Positions 18,686 through 28,204 of a stretch of DNA of 64,000 nt are shown here, piece after piece. The number at the start of each line of letters is the position of its first letter. Within the stretch, counting starts at the first letter, position 1. The position numbers were made by a program, and so were the translations under genes. Below the pieces are notes generated by a model, which was not told where the DNA came from, ran no database searches, and worked only from the letters and a program-made list of their open reading frames with translations. This stretch comes from Candidatus Paraprochloron terpiosi LD05. GTDB lineage: Bacteria > Cyanobacteriota > Cyanobacteriia > Cyanobacteriales > Prochloraceae. The stretch is taken from positions 124,001-188,000 of the forward strand of contig CP073341.1 of the NCBI GenBank assembly GCA_018141785.1, read 5' to 3'.

Positions 18686-19558
18686 ATGGCTAAACTAAAA
18701 AAAAGTCGAGAGGAAAACGTCAAGGGAAACTTCTATGTAGATAGTACCTGTATCGACTGCGATACCTGTCGCTGGATGGCACCAGAGGTATTCAGTCGAG
18801 TGGGGGAACAGTCGGCGGTCCATGGACAACCAACCTCAGAAACTGCTCAATTGCAAGCAATGCAAGCATTATTATCCTGTCCCACAGCCTCTATTGGCAC
18901 CAGAGAAAAGCCCAAAGATGTTAAATTAGCCCAAAAAAGCTTTCCCATCTTAGTGGAAGATAACGTCTATCACTGTGGCTATCATTCTGAGAAATCCTAT
19001 GGAGCTGCCAGTTATTTCATTCAAAGAGAGTCGGGGAATATTTTAATTGATTCCCCTCGCTTTGCACCTCCCTTAGTGCGACGTTTGGAGGACATGGGTG
19101 GGGTGAGATACATGTATTTAACCCATCGAGATGATGTAGCAGATCATGAGAAATTTCACCACCATTTTAACTGCCATCGCATTCTCCACAAGGACGACAT
19201 TACCCCCAATACAGAAGATGTGGAGATTCAGCCGGAAGGTATGGAGGCTATAGAGTTAGCCCCTGATATCTTAATTATACCAGTTCCGGGACACTCCAAA
19301 GGTCATACTGTTCTCCTTTATAGGGAGCAATTTCTCTTTACAGGGGATCATTTAGCTTGGTCTCGTCATTTAAACCATCTCTATGGTTTTCGTCGCTTTT
19401 GCTGGTATTCTTGGTCTGAACAGATTAATTCCATGGAAAAACTAGCTCAATATTCCTTTGAATGGGTTTTACCAGGTCACGGTCGTCGCTATCATGCCGA
19501 TAAGTATACCATGAGCCAGGCCATGGAACAATGTGTTGCTTGGATGAAAGAAAGTTGA
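18686..19558 (+). CDS. ferredoxin fused to metallo-beta-lactamase-fold protein
   Basis: The first ~80 residues form a ferredoxin-like domain with CIDCDTC and a fourth cysteine in SCPTASIG, fitting an iron-sulphur cluster. The rest is an MBL-fold domain: THRDDVADH (variant of HxHxDH), VPGHSKGH, FTGDHLAWSR and a final LPGHGRR. This fusion is common in cyanobacteria and plants. Its substrate is unknown; the MBL part resembles glyoxalase II-like hydrolases and the ferredoxin part suggests redox control. It has a good start context (gagggaaaatccatgg). Confidence 0.9.
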   Translation: MAKLKKSREENVKGNFYVDSTCIDCDTCRWMAPEVFSRVGEQSAVHGQPTSETAQLQAMQALLSCPTASIGTREKPKDVKLAQKSFPILVEDNVYHCGYHSEKSYGAASYFIQRESGNILIDSPRFAPPLVRRLEDMGGVRYMYLTHRDDVADHEKFHHHFNCHRILHKDDITPNTEDVEIQPEGMEAIELAPDILIIPVPGHSKGHTVLLYREQFLFTGDHLAWSRHLNHLYGFRRFCWYSWSEQINSMEKLAQYSFEWVLPGHGRRYHADKYTMSQAMEQCVAWMKES

Positions 19559-19697
19559 GGTTTGGGCTAATTGATTGGTCTTCAATTGCTGCAACCTATG
19601 TTTAGCAGACGATGGATTCTGATGTTGTTCTGCCCGCATCCGTTCCCCATGCTCAATCCAAATTATGTAAATAATCTTCCAGTTCCATATAGACCTC

Positions 19698-19913
19698 TTA
19701 TACCACAAAAATTTCCGTTACACTACCATTTCCCAAAACTAATCTTACATCAAACTTGTCCCCAGGTTCGGCATCAAGAGGATTCAGAACTGGATTATTT
19801 TTTATTTTGCTAATAGTATCCCTATTAAGATGACCTAGTTGAGCCAACTGGTAGTCAGACGTCAATCCTTTGTCATGGCACCATTCCTGGAACCTCTCAG
19901 CAAAATATGACAT
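19698..19913 (-). CDS. small helix-turn-helix-like protein, hypothetical
   Basis: The 71 residues start with FAERFQEWCHDKGLTSDYQL and continue AQLGHLNRDTISKIKNN, which looks like an HTH of the Cro/C1 type. The second half (EPGDKFDVRLVLGNGSVTEI) looks like a small beta segment. No homologue comes to mind for the whole. A 79-residue frame overlaps its end (19469-19708), but most of that lies antisense to the MBL gene and I do not support it. This could be a stand-alone regulator, or an antitoxin without its toxin. Confidence 0.45.
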   Translation of the reverse strand: MSYFAERFQEWCHDKGLTSDYQLAQLGHLNRDTISKIKNNPVLNPLDAEPGDKFDVRLVLGNGSVTEIFVV

Positions 19914-20135
19914 ATCCTATCTCTAGATGAACATTACTGTCTAACATAGCATGGAATAAGGTTAATGTCAAGGTTTTTCAACCTTGAACTTGAAATTAAA
20001 CTTTTCATTTCATCGGAGAGAGACTATAAATAGTGATAGAGAGCCATGATTCTGGGCTAAAAAGTCCTATTTAATATGAATAAACTCAAATTTTCACTTT
20101 CCAGTAAAGTTAAAATTGAGGTTCAATGTAATACC

Positions 20136-20408
20136 ATGAATAAACAAACCCTCAAATCTCGGTTAGTTCAAGCTTTCATTGTATCTGCTGCCAGTATTTT
20201 AGCTTGTACCACACCATCTTTAGAGCAACAACCCTGCCCCTCTGAAGCACAAAAAGTAGCAACCCAATTTGCCGATGGTTTTCGCAATCAGATACCTGAT
20301 AATCTCCGGGAATACAACCCCAATGCACAATTACAAAGCTGTTCCTATAATTCTAATCAAAATACTTTAACTATCAACTTTAAACTTAGTGCGACTCATC
20401 CTATATAA
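20136..20408 (+). CDS. putative lipoprotein, hypothetical
   Basis: From ATG 20136 the protein has about 90 residues with a basic N-terminus (MNKQTLKSRLVQ), a hydrophobic stretch and SILAC, a plausible lipobox with the Cys as lipidation site. The mature part contains two more Cys (PCPSE, LQSCSY) and ends in a short beta-like segment. An upstream ATG at 20076 in frame would add 20 residues that spoil the signal peptide, so I prefer 20136. I do not recognise the family. Confidence 0.6.
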   Translation: MNKQTLKSRLVQAFIVSAASILACTTPSLEQQPCPSEAQKVATQFADGFRNQIPDNLREYNPNAQLQSCSYNSNQNTLTINFKLSATHPI

Positions 20409-20461
20409 GGAGAGTACAATGAAGCTAAAGGGATTTAGTGAGCAAGTTTAGGAGGTGAGAC

Positions 20462-20479
20462 GGTGCGTTGCAACGCACC
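20462..20479. terminator. perfect palindrome between convergent genes
   Basis: The 18-base perfect palindrome ggtgcgttgcaacgcacc is followed by ctacta. It sits between the lipoprotein gene and the 3' end of the ABC1 kinase gene, where a bidirectional terminator is expected. No clear T run follows, so it may be only a dispersed palindrome. Confidence 0.45.
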
Positions 20480-20486
20480 CTACTAC

Positions 20487-22427
20487 TTAATCGGCACTCG
20501 GTAAAAATAACTGCTGTTTTTCCGAAGGTTTAGATCCATTACCAGAACCATTGTCATCTTCTTCCAAGAAAACATTACGAATCAATCGCACTGCAACCTT
20601 TTGCATCAATCCCTCCAAGATTTGATGTCCCATTTCCTGAGTTTCCCGCTTCGTCAACACCTCTCCCAGCAAAGGTAAAAGACTCATGGGGTCAAAACCG
20701 GGAGTATCTTGAATAATTTGCCAGATATTCCTCAGATGTTCTCTCCTGTCAGAATCAGACTGCAAATCAAGGGGAATTACTTTTCCATTTAATCCGACTT
20801 GCGCTTTTATTGCTGTGGTAAAATTAAACCAACTCCTCCTCCCAAAAATATCGATCGCCTGAATAATTTCATCTATCAGTCTTTCCCGAATAAAAGCCCC
20901 CCGTTCGGAAAAAAGAAAATCCAGAGCTTGCCTTGCTACCTTATTAAAATTATAATCTTGACTATTACGAGCATTGCGCAATAAATTCTCTAGACGATTC
21001 CAGCGAAAAGTACCGTCTTTAAACAATAAATCCCGCAAAGAAGAACGCAACTCCTGGGAAGGATCCGTGAGGAGACGTTTAGCAACATAGGGATATGCTT
21101 TGCTCAGAACCTTAAAATTAGGATCAATACCGATAGCAATACCTTCCAATGTTACCATAGAACGAATAATCAGGGCATAATAGGCAGGTACCCGGAAGGG
21201 AAACTCATACATCATCGCGGACATTTGGTCAGTTATGCTTTTAAAGTTCAACTCCGCCACACTTGCTCCTAAAGCATTGCCAAACACCCTGGTCAAAGCG
21301 GGAACAATTGGTGTCAAGTCTGTCTCTGGCTTCAGAAATTCTAATTTCACATAATCATAAGATAATGCTTCAAAGTCTCGGTTAACTAGATGAACCAAGG
21401 CTTCAATCAACCCATAACGTTGATAATGCTTAATATAACTCATCATACCAAAGTCTAGATAAGCGAGCCTACCGTCCGGGCGAGCTAAAAGATTCCCTGG
21501 ATGGGGGTCAGCGTGGAAAAAGCCATGTTCCAGGAGTTGCCGTAGAGAGCATTCTACCCCTATTTCCACCAAATGGGTGGCATCTATACCGCGAGCCTGC
21601 ACTTCTTCAATTTTAGTGAGCTTAATGCCCTCGATCCATTCCATAGTCAGGATCCGCCGCCCAGTATATTCCCAGTAAATGCGAGGAACGTATATTTCTG
21701 GCATATGACCATAGAGTTGGGCAAACTTTTGGGCATTGCGTCCTTCTTGCTCGTAATTCATTTCTTCAAAGATCCGCTCTGCCAACTCATCAGTAATACC
21801 GATTAAGTCAGAACGCACCCGCTTGATATTTTGCTGTACCCAGGTGGCGATCCCCCGGAGGATAAAAAGGTCCAGGGTAATCCCTTTCATCAAGTCCGGA
21901 CGCTGAACTTTGACAGCCACCTGTTCCCCAGTTTTGAGCTTCCCCTTATAAACTTGTCCCAAAGAAGCTGCGGCAATGGGTTGGGGGGAGAGTTCTTCGT
22001 AAATTTCTGTTGGTGGAGCTCCAAGTTCTTCTTCGATAAAGCTATAAGCTATTTCGTTAGAAAAAGAAGGGAGTTGGTCTTGCAGTCGAGCCAGTTCTTC
22101 TAGATAGACGGGAGAAACCAGATCAGGGCGAGTGGAGAGAGCTTGTCCGATTTTAATGTAGGTGGGACCGAGTTTGGTTAACAGTTCTCGTAGGGCGATC
22201 GCTCGCCGCCGTTGATTCGCAGCAGACTTCTCTGTTAATTTGTCCCACCACAAACCGAGGGTAAAGGAAACAAAGGAGAAAGAGATGACAAGCAACCTAC
22301 CGATAGTTTCCCAGGGACGGCGGCCATAATAAAGATTCATTCTCGCTGGATTGTAGCGCCAAGTGTCCGACTCGGAGCTTTTTGGGTTCGGTGTGTCCGA
22401 TCCCTGAGAAACGATTGGTTTAGTCAT
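20487..22427 (-). CDS. ABC1/AarF (UbiB-like) atypical kinase
   Basis: This 646-residue protein has the ABC1 hallmarks: KLGPTYIKIGQALSTRPDL (the KxGQ motif), AAASLGQVYKG (the Ala-rich loop), VAVKVQRP, the catalytic segment FHADPHPGNLL and LDFGMM. C-terminal hydrophobic and charged segments follow. In cyanobacteria these proteins act in plastoquinone/tocopherol metabolism or thylakoid stress response and are often membrane-attached. Exact substrate cannot be read from sequence. Confidence 0.93.
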   Translation of the reverse strand: MTKPIVSQGSDTPNPKSSESDTWRYNPARMNLYYGRRPWETIGRLLVISFSFVSFTLGLWWDKLTEKSAANQRRRAIALRELLTKLGPTYIKIGQALSTRPDLVSPVYLEELARLQDQLPSFSNEIAYSFIEEELGAPPTEIYEELSPQPIAAASLGQVYKGKLKTGEQVAVKVQRPDLMKGITLDLFILRGIATWVQQNIKRVRSDLIGITDELAERIFEEMNYEQEGRNAQKFAQLYGHMPEIYVPRIYWEYTGRRILTMEWIEGIKLTKIEEVQARGIDATHLVEIGVECSLRQLLEHGFFHADPHPGNLLARPDGRLAYLDFGMMSYIKHYQRYGLIEALVHLVNRDFEALSYDYVKLEFLKPETDLTPIVPALTRVFGNALGASVAELNFKSITDQMSAMMYEFPFRVPAYYALIIRSMVTLEGIAIGIDPNFKVLSKAYPYVAKRLLTDPSQELRSSLRDLLFKDGTFRWNRLENLLRNARNSQDYNFNKVARQALDFLFSERGAFIRERLIDEIIQAIDIFGRRSWFNFTTAIKAQVGLNGKVIPLDLQSDSDRREHLRNIWQIIQDTPGFDPMSLLPLLGEVLTKRETQEMGHQILEGLMQKVAVRLIRNVFLEEDDNGSGNGSKPSEKQQLFLPSAD

Positions 22428-22490
22428 AGAATCACAAATTAACGCTATTTACTCCTTTATTAAGTATTGTAACAATGATTGCCAGAAAAA

Positions 22491-23402
22491 ATGACAAGAT
22501 TCATCCATGATCAATTTGCCAAGGATTACCTGGAAGAATTCCTCAAACCCTATGGTGAGGTAAGAGCGGGGCTGCGGGTGCGTTCCGAGCAACGGGAAAT
22601 AGATGTATTTTTCGAGCCAAATTCGCCTCCCCCTGTAGAAACCTTGGGATTATTAGGGCGTCTTGCCCAAACCCCATGCATATTCGAGCCATTTCGTAAT
22701 CCAGCCACCGCTGACGAGATTAGTGATTGTATTATTAAATCCCTGGAGTTGCGGCGCTCCTATAAACGAAAAGCAGCTCGCAAGAAGAGTGAAGATACCT
22801 CCTCCCAGACTCTAAAACTATGGATTCTCACTCCAACAGCTTCTAATACCATCCTGTCACAATTTAGAGCTATACCGGAGGAAAACTGGTTACCAGGATT
22901 TTATTTCCTCCCACCCCACTTCCAGGGTGCTATAATAGTGATTCATCAACTACCCCGTACCAGCGAGACTCTGTGGTTGAGAGTATTGGGGCGTGAAAAG
23001 GTACAAGAGCAGGCAATTGCAGAATTAGAGAAGTTAGAGGAAAATAGTCCTTTACGTTCTCTAACTTTAGAATTGCTCTATAGCTTACAAATTTCTTTAA
23101 AAAAGAAGCCAGATTTAAATAAAGACGAGAAGGAGTTGATTATGCGTTTAGCAGCACTTTATAAGCAAGAGAGAGCATTAGCAGTACAGGAAGGAATGGA
23201 CAAAGGAATTCAACAGGGAGTTGTGCAGGAACGCCGTAATCACATAGAAAACATTATGAGAGCGCGTTTTGGAGCATTAGATCCAGAGTTAGAAGGAATT
23301 ATTGACCCCCTATTGGTATTACCATCCAACGAACTTACTCCTCTACTCTTAGAATTATCTCGTTCGGAACTGTTGAGCCGTTTTCAGGAGCAGCAGAATT
23401 AA
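22491..23402 (+). CDS. Rpn/PD-(D/E)XK-type nuclease-like cyanobacterial family protein
   Basis: I take ATG 22491 (MTRFIHDQFAKDYLEEFL) rather than an upstream TTG. The N-terminal third has features of the restriction-nuclease-like fold common in Rpn/YhgA relatives: FIHDQFAKDYLEEFLKPYG, then REIDVFFEP. The C-terminal part has the typical EGMDKGIQQGVVQERR hinge and ends with a helical tail like DUF4351. Such genes are numerous and variable in cyanobacterial genomes and are often loosely called transposases. No inverted repeats were found around it. Function is not known. Confidence 0.8.
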   Translation: MTRFIHDQFAKDYLEEFLKPYGEVRAGLRVRSEQREIDVFFEPNSPPPVETLGLLGRLAQTPCIFEPFRNPATADEISDCIIKSLELRRSYKRKAARKKSEDTSSQTLKLWILTPTASNTILSQFRAIPEENWLPGFYFLPPHFQGAIIVIHQLPRTSETLWLRVLGREKVQEQAIAELEKLEENSPLRSLTLELLYSLQISLKKKPDLNKDEKELIMRLAALYKQERALAVQEGMDKGIQQGVVQERRNHIENIMRARFGALDPELEGIIDPLLVLPSNELTPLLLELSRSELLSRFQEQQN

Positions 23403-23439
23403 CTAGGATAGTTTTGATAGGTTACATAAATAGCTATTA

Positions 23440-25167
23440 ATGCTCTCTTCTCTGCGGATTCAAAATTTTGCTTTAATCGATCGCCTAGAGCTGAAGTTGG
23501 GTGCTGGTTTAAACGTACTCACAGGGGAAACAGGAGCTGGGAAGTCCATAATTCTGGATGCCATCGACGTTATCCTAGGGGGGAAGGTTAACAGTCGCAT
23601 GATCCGTACTGGTGCTAGTAAAGCAATGCTAGAAGCTACTTTCCAAGTTAATACAGCTCTAGAACAGTGGCTGAAGGAAAGGGAAATAGACCTGCTAGAA
23701 GATAATAGCGTTGTTTGCTGTCGGGAACTAGCGGTGGCTAAAGGTAGTCTGCGTTCCCGTTCCCGAGTCAATGGAGTGCTGGTAAATCGCCCAAGTATCG
23801 CCCAACTGCGGCAATGTTTAGTGGAAATTACGGCTCAGGGACAAACGATACAACTAATGATCCCAGCACTACAGCGAGACTTACTGGACTTCTACGGTGG
23901 TTCGGAACTATTGCAGCAGCGACACCTAGTAGCTTCCCTTTTTGAACAAGCTACCAATGGGAAAAAAGCTTTGGAAAGTCGGCGTCAGTCGGAACAGCAA
24001 AGGTTGCAAAGACTGGATTTAGTCGCATATCAACTCAAAGAACTCCAGTCAGCAGAACTGAAGGATTTTGAAGAACTGTCCCAACTAGAAATAGAACGAG
24101 ATCGCCTCTCCCACGTGGTGGAATTGCAACAGCTCTCTTACCAAGTTTATCAAATTCTCTATCAACAAGATAGGGAACAATTAGCAGCAGCAGATCTTTT
24201 AGCAAAAGCAGAGGATATGCTCACGGATATGGTTAATTATGACAAAGAATTAGAATCGATCCTAGAAATGGTGAGAAGCGCTGTAACTCAAGTAGTAGAA
24301 GCGGGACATCAAATTAATTCCTATGGCAATGGGTTGGAAACAGACGAACAACGACTAGAAGAAGTGGAGGAACGGATCCAGACCCTGAAGCAAATTTGTC
24401 GCAAATATGGTCCCAGTTTGGAGAACGCCATGTCCTACTATGAGAGTCTCCAAGAGGAATGGGCAGAACTGACGGATAGCGGTCAATCTTTGGAAGAATT
24501 AGAAGAAGAATATCAAAAACAGGAAGCTCAACTAATTAAAGCGTGTCATGAATTGACGACTAGAAGGGAAAAAGCAGCTTTAGCATTAGAAAGACAATTA
24601 GTAGATCAATTAAAGCCCCTAGCAATGGAAAAAGTCATCTTTCAGTGTTGCATAAATCCCACTTCCCCCGCTGCTAACGGTTCAGACAAAGTGGAATTCA
24701 AATGGAGCCAAAACCCAGGAGAAAAAGTACAACCCCTTGCTGCTACTGCTTCAGGAGGTGAAATGAGCCGCTTTCTCCTCGCACTGAAAGCTTGCTTTTC
24801 TGATTCCGAATCCAGTTCCAGAACCTTGATTTTCGATGAAATTGACGCTGGGGTTTCCGGAAAAGTAGCCCAAGCCATCGCCACCAAACTGCACCAAATC
24901 AGTCAAAAACATCAGGTTCTCTGCGTCACCCACCAACCCTTAATTGCCGCCATGGCTGATACTCACTTCCGGGTAGATAAGGAAATTATCGACGAATGCC
25001 ATAATGGGTCGGATATTAGAACCGTTGTGAGGGTTAAAACATTAGGCGATCGCCGCACTAGGAGGGAAGAACTAGCAGAACTTACCGGTGGACATTCTGC
25101 TACTGATGCCATCGCTTTTGCCGATTCTCTCCTCGCTAGAGCAGCAGCCCAAAGGGAAAAATCATGA
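23440..25167 (+). CDS. recN: DNA repair protein RecN
   Basis: The 575-residue SMC-like ATPase has Walker A GETGAGKS near residue 30, long coiled-coil segments in the middle (about residues 150-370, rich in Glu, Gln and Leu), an ABC signature TASGGEMSRFLLALK near 445 and Walker B with FDEIDAGVSG near 465. The H-loop CVTHQPLIA follows. This is the full-length RecN layout. It helps repair double-strand breaks. It starts only 37 bases after the previous gene. Confidence 0.96.
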   Translation: MLSSLRIQNFALIDRLELKLGAGLNVLTGETGAGKSIILDAIDVILGGKVNSRMIRTGASKAMLEATFQVNTALEQWLKEREIDLLEDNSVVCCRELAVAKGSLRSRSRVNGVLVNRPSIAQLRQCLVEITAQGQTIQLMIPALQRDLLDFYGGSELLQQRHLVASLFEQATNGKKALESRRQSEQQRLQRLDLVAYQLKELQSAELKDFEELSQLEIERDRLSHVVELQQLSYQVYQILYQQDREQLAAADLLAKAEDMLTDMVNYDKELESILEMVRSAVTQVVEAGHQINSYGNGLETDEQRLEEVEERIQTLKQICRKYGPSLENAMSYYESLQEEWAELTDSGQSLEELEEEYQKQEAQLIKACHELTTRREKAALALERQLVDQLKPLAMEKVIFQCCINPTSPAANGSDKVEFKWSQNPGEKVQPLAATASGGEMSRFLLALKACFSDSESSSRTLIFDEIDAGVSGKVAQAIATKLHQISQKHQVLCVTHQPLIAAMADTHFRVDKEIIDECHNGSDIRTVVRVKTLGDRRTRREELAELTGGHSATDAIAFADSLLARAAAQREKS

Positions 25168-25177
25168 TCCAAGTCAA

Positions 25178-25249
<72 letters not shown>

Positions 25250-25392
25250 TTATTGAACTTCCCCACAATCTTAGCATATAGTTCCCAAAAAAAGCAACCC
25301 CCTCAAAATTTTTCTCCTAACCGTCCCCATCCCAGGGATACGCGAAGATTTACATCAATTTTAATAATGAGTTACAGAATAATTTTTTTGTG

Positions 25393-26559
25393 TTAGATTA
25401 GAGAATTAATAAACTGTTTTAATCGAGTCATTCCCTTCTCAATAGTCGTCATATCCGTAGCATAAGATAGACGAATACATTCATCTGCACCGAAGGCAAT
25501 ACCAGGAATAGCCGAAACTTTCTGCTCTTTTAGTAAAGTTTGGCAAAATTCTTGAGACTTTAAACCAGTAGCACTAATATCCACAAAAAGATAAAAAGCA
25601 CCGTAGGGTTTTGGGCAGCTAACTTTAGGGATTGCGTCGATACGAGAAAGCATGACTTGACGGCGATAGCAAAAAGCTTGCAACATTTCTTTGATGCAGT
25701 CTTGACTGCTTTCCAGAGCAGCGATCGCCCCATATTGAGCAAAAGTACAAACATTAGAAGTGCTGTGACTCTGGATCTTAGTTATCCCTTTAATCAGTTC
25801 CACTGCACCTGCAATATAGCCGATGCGCCAACCTGTCATAGAATAACTTTTAGCAAAACCATTGCTAAGAATAGTACGCTGAAATATTTCTTGATTTAAA
25901 GAACCAATACTGACATGTTCCGCACCGTCGTAGAGAAGATTTTCATAAATCTCGTCTGCAACTACCAATAAGTCTTTTTCTACAATTACCTCCGCTATGG
26001 CGCCGATTTCATCTAAAGTATAGACTGCCCCAGTAGGATTAGAGGGAGAATTGAAGATAAACAGTTTGGTGTGGGGGGTAATTGCTGCTCTCAGTTGCTC
26101 TGGGGTTATTTTATAGCCACGAGCAGCTTCAGTCTTGACAATTACTTCTTTCCCCCCTGCTAGCTTTACCATTTCTGGATAACTTACCCAGTAGGGAGCG
26201 GGAATAATTACTTCATCTCTCGGCTCGATTAATGCCAGCATCAGGTTAAAAAGGGAATGCTTACCACCGTTGGTGACAATGACGTTCTCAGCACTGTAGT
26301 CCAGGTGGTTTTTGGTTCTAGCTCTGCGGGCGATCGCTTCTCTCAGCTCCAGTTCTCCCTGTACAGCGCCGTACTTAGTCTTCCCTTCATCTAGTGCTCT
26401 TTGTGCTGCTGCTGTAATATGGGCGGGAGTGCCGAAATCCGGTTCCCCCGCGCTCAAGCTACAGACATCAATGCCTTCTGCTTTCATTTCCTTAGCCTGG
26501 GCGGAAATTTCCAAAGTCTGAGAAGGGGTTATTTGATGGACTCGTGCTGCTAGTTTCAT
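25393..26559 (-). CDS. class I/II PLP-dependent aminotransferase (aspartate aminotransferase-like)
   Basis: From ATG 26559 ([18 protein letters not shown]) the protein is 388 residues. Fold type I motifs are present: [36 protein letters not shown], and the Schiff-base lysine in [17 protein letters not shown], with the Arg of the substrate clamp in [11 protein letters not shown]. It probably makes aspartate or a related amino acid from its keto acid. I rejected the longer start (26598), whose extra 13 residues are not like the family. Confidence 0.93.
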   Translation of the reverse strand: MKLAARVHQITPSQTLEISAQAKEMKAEGIDVCSLSAGEPDFGTPAHITAAAQRALDEGKTKYGAVQGELELREAIARRARTKNHLDYSAENVIVTNGGKHSLFNLMLALIEPRDEVIIPAPYWVSYPEMVKLAGGKEVIVKTEAARGYKITPEQLRAAITPHTKLFIFNSPSNPTGAVYTLDEIGAIAEVIVEKDLLVVADEIYENLLYDGAEHVSIGSLNQEIFQRTILSNGFAKSYSMTGWRIGYIAGAVELIKGITKIQSHSTSNVCTFAQYGAIAALESSQDCIKEMLQAFCYRRQVMLSRIDAIPKVSCPKPYGAFYLFVDISATGLKSQEFCQTLLKEQKVSAIPGIAFGADECIRLSYATDMTTIEKGMTRLKQFINSLI

Positions 26560-26622
26560 TAATGTAAAGTATAGTTGGGTTTGGGAAACAAAACCCAAAA
26601 AATCTAGTTTCGGGATCTTACG

Positions 26623-27042
26623 TCAAAAAGGAATGTCGTCTTCAGATTGGTGAGAAATGGGAGCCACTTCGGTTGATTTATAAGAGTCCATCGCCACCAC
26701 GTTGTCTGAATGGGGAATAGATACTGGTTCCGATCCCGTTGCTCCATCCATTTTGTAAATGCGAGAAACAACTAATTCCCCTCGCTTCTCCTTAAAGCCT
26801 TCCCGATGCTCGAATAAGTTCATGGACAGGCGACCTTGAAGAATAACCTGATCGCCGGACACATAATTCTCTTTAATTTCCTTAGCCTTATTTCCCCAGG
26901 CAACTACTTTCAAATTAGCGGGTGGATCTTTTGGGTTTGGTCCTTCAAACTGAACCATCATCTCCGTCACTTCGACTTCATCTTGAGTCAAACGCAGTTC
27001 CGGTGCGCTAACAATCTGAGCCATTAAAATGCAGCTATTCAT
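26623..27042 (-). CDS. ssb: single-stranded DNA-binding protein
   Basis: The 139 residues form an OB-fold protein: MNSCILMAQIVSAPELRLT, LKVVAWGNKAKEIKENY and GDQVILQGRLSMN, and end with the acidic DDIPF tail that recruits repair partners. The internal part is shorter than E. coli SSB, as in cyanobacterial versions. It binds ssDNA during replication and repair. Confidence 0.92.
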   Translation of the reverse strand: MNSCILMAQIVSAPELRLTQDEVEVTEMMVQFEGPNPKDPPANLKVVAWGNKAKEIKENYVSGDQVILQGRLSMNLFEHREGFKEKRGELVVSRIYKMDGATGSEPVSIPHSDNVVAMDSYKSTEVAPISHQSEDDIPF

Positions 27043-27113
27043 GATAGAATATATTCTCCTTTAGCTTCTTACTATACTAGAACAATTGTACTATAAACTA
27101 GCATGTGTTCCCC

Positions 27114-28142
27114 TTATCCAATGATGTCAAATATTTTTCGGTAATCTTTTTCTATACTTTGTAAAATAGGTAAATCAGAAAAGCTCTGGAGCTCTCGCAC
27201 TGCTAAAGGTGAACTGGAACATAATCCTGATATGGCATCTGGGGTTAGATTAAATTGCTCTTGAAGAACTTTAATTCCTCCAAAAACAGCGGTTGAATCG
27301 GGTGCGCAAAATATTAATTTATGAATTCGAGCCTGCACCTCCGGCATTTTAAGCAGCATTGCGGTTTCTCGCTGAAATATTCCATCTGCAAATTCAATCA
27401 CCAAATAATTTTTGGGGTTGTTTCCATATTTCATATCAAATGAATGAAACATTTCTAATAACTTATCTGATTCTAAAAGATAAGTTGATGGATAGCCAAA
27501 ATAAGTAAAATCGGCTATATATTCAGCACCGCAGTCATTCATCAAAAGTATATCTTTCAGGCTAGCTGTGCCTGTAAGCTTCGCCGCCCTCACGTTCCTC
27601 CCCATTGAAGAAATTGCATAACAACATGCTGCGGCAGCATGAGTTTTTCCACTATTCATACTGGTTCCGATGCAGAGAATAACTTTTGCGCCACGTTTTT
27701 CCCTGCTAGTACTTTTGGAGTGTAAAAGCACATGCTCCTTTGTATTGATTACTTTTCCTTCAGTATTACAAACATAACCCAGAATACGGACCTTGGTGGC
27801 AACGCCAATCAACTGATTTTGCAGTTTTACTTTACCAACAACACCGCCTCGGCTCAAAAGATCAATATGGTCTTTGAGAGCCGAGGGCACTAGACCTTCA
27901 AACTGATCAGGGGCATAGCGATTACCAAAGACAAAAACCGAGCGGGTTCCGATATTGATTGTATGCAATCGACCCGATCTATTTTCGATTAATAGGTGGT
28001 GGCCAAGATCAGATACTTCACCAAAAACCAGATCCCCAACCTCTGGGCATTTCTTAAGCAAAGCGTCGTAGTGCTTTATCTGTGATTTGGGTACAGAAAA
28101 GGCAGAACTCGGAATTATGCAATTTGATTTTATCTTTTCCAT
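27114..28142 (-). CDS. P-loop NTPase of unknown function
   Basis: The 342-residue protein has an N-terminal beta-rich half (about residues 1-150) without recognised domain, then a Walker A motif GTSMNSGKTHAAAA near residue 162, RAAKLTGTAS, VIEFADGIFQRE (possible Walker B/switch region) and LIFCAPDST. The order resembles SIMIBI-class NTPases such as dethiobiotin synthase or MobB. I do not recognise the family. It lies between the ManC/ManB-type gene and ssb, on the same strand with gaps of about 62-72 bases. Confidence 0.7.
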   Translation of the reverse strand: MEKIKSNCIIPSSAFSVPKSQIKHYDALLKKCPEVGDLVFGEVSDLGHHLLIENRSGRLHTINIGTRSVFVFGNRYAPDQFEGLVPSALKDHIDLLSRGGVVGKVKLQNQLIGVATKVRILGYVCNTEGKVINTKEHVLLHSKSTSREKRGAKVILCIGTSMNSGKTHAAAACCYAISSMGRNVRAAKLTGTASLKDILLMNDCGAEYIADFTYFGYPSTYLLESDKLLEMFHSFDMKYGNNPKNYLVIEFADGIFQRETAMLLKMPEVQARIHKLIFCAPDSTAVFGGIKVLQEQFNLTPDAISGLCSSSPLAVRELQSFSDLPILQSIEKDYRKIFDIIG

Positions 28143-28204
28143 ATTGGTTTAATTTTCCGAAATCTGCTGAAGCTGGTTACTGGTTACTGTTTCAAGCATT
28201 AAGA

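Noticed and set aside
19469..19708. 79-residue minus-strand frame after the small HTH gene
   Set aside because: Most of it is antisense to the ferredoxin-MBL gene and no family pattern is visible; likely a shadow frame.
22479..23402. Transposase with terminal repeats
   Set aside because: The protein is of the nuclease-like Rpn type and I found no flanking inverted or direct repeats.
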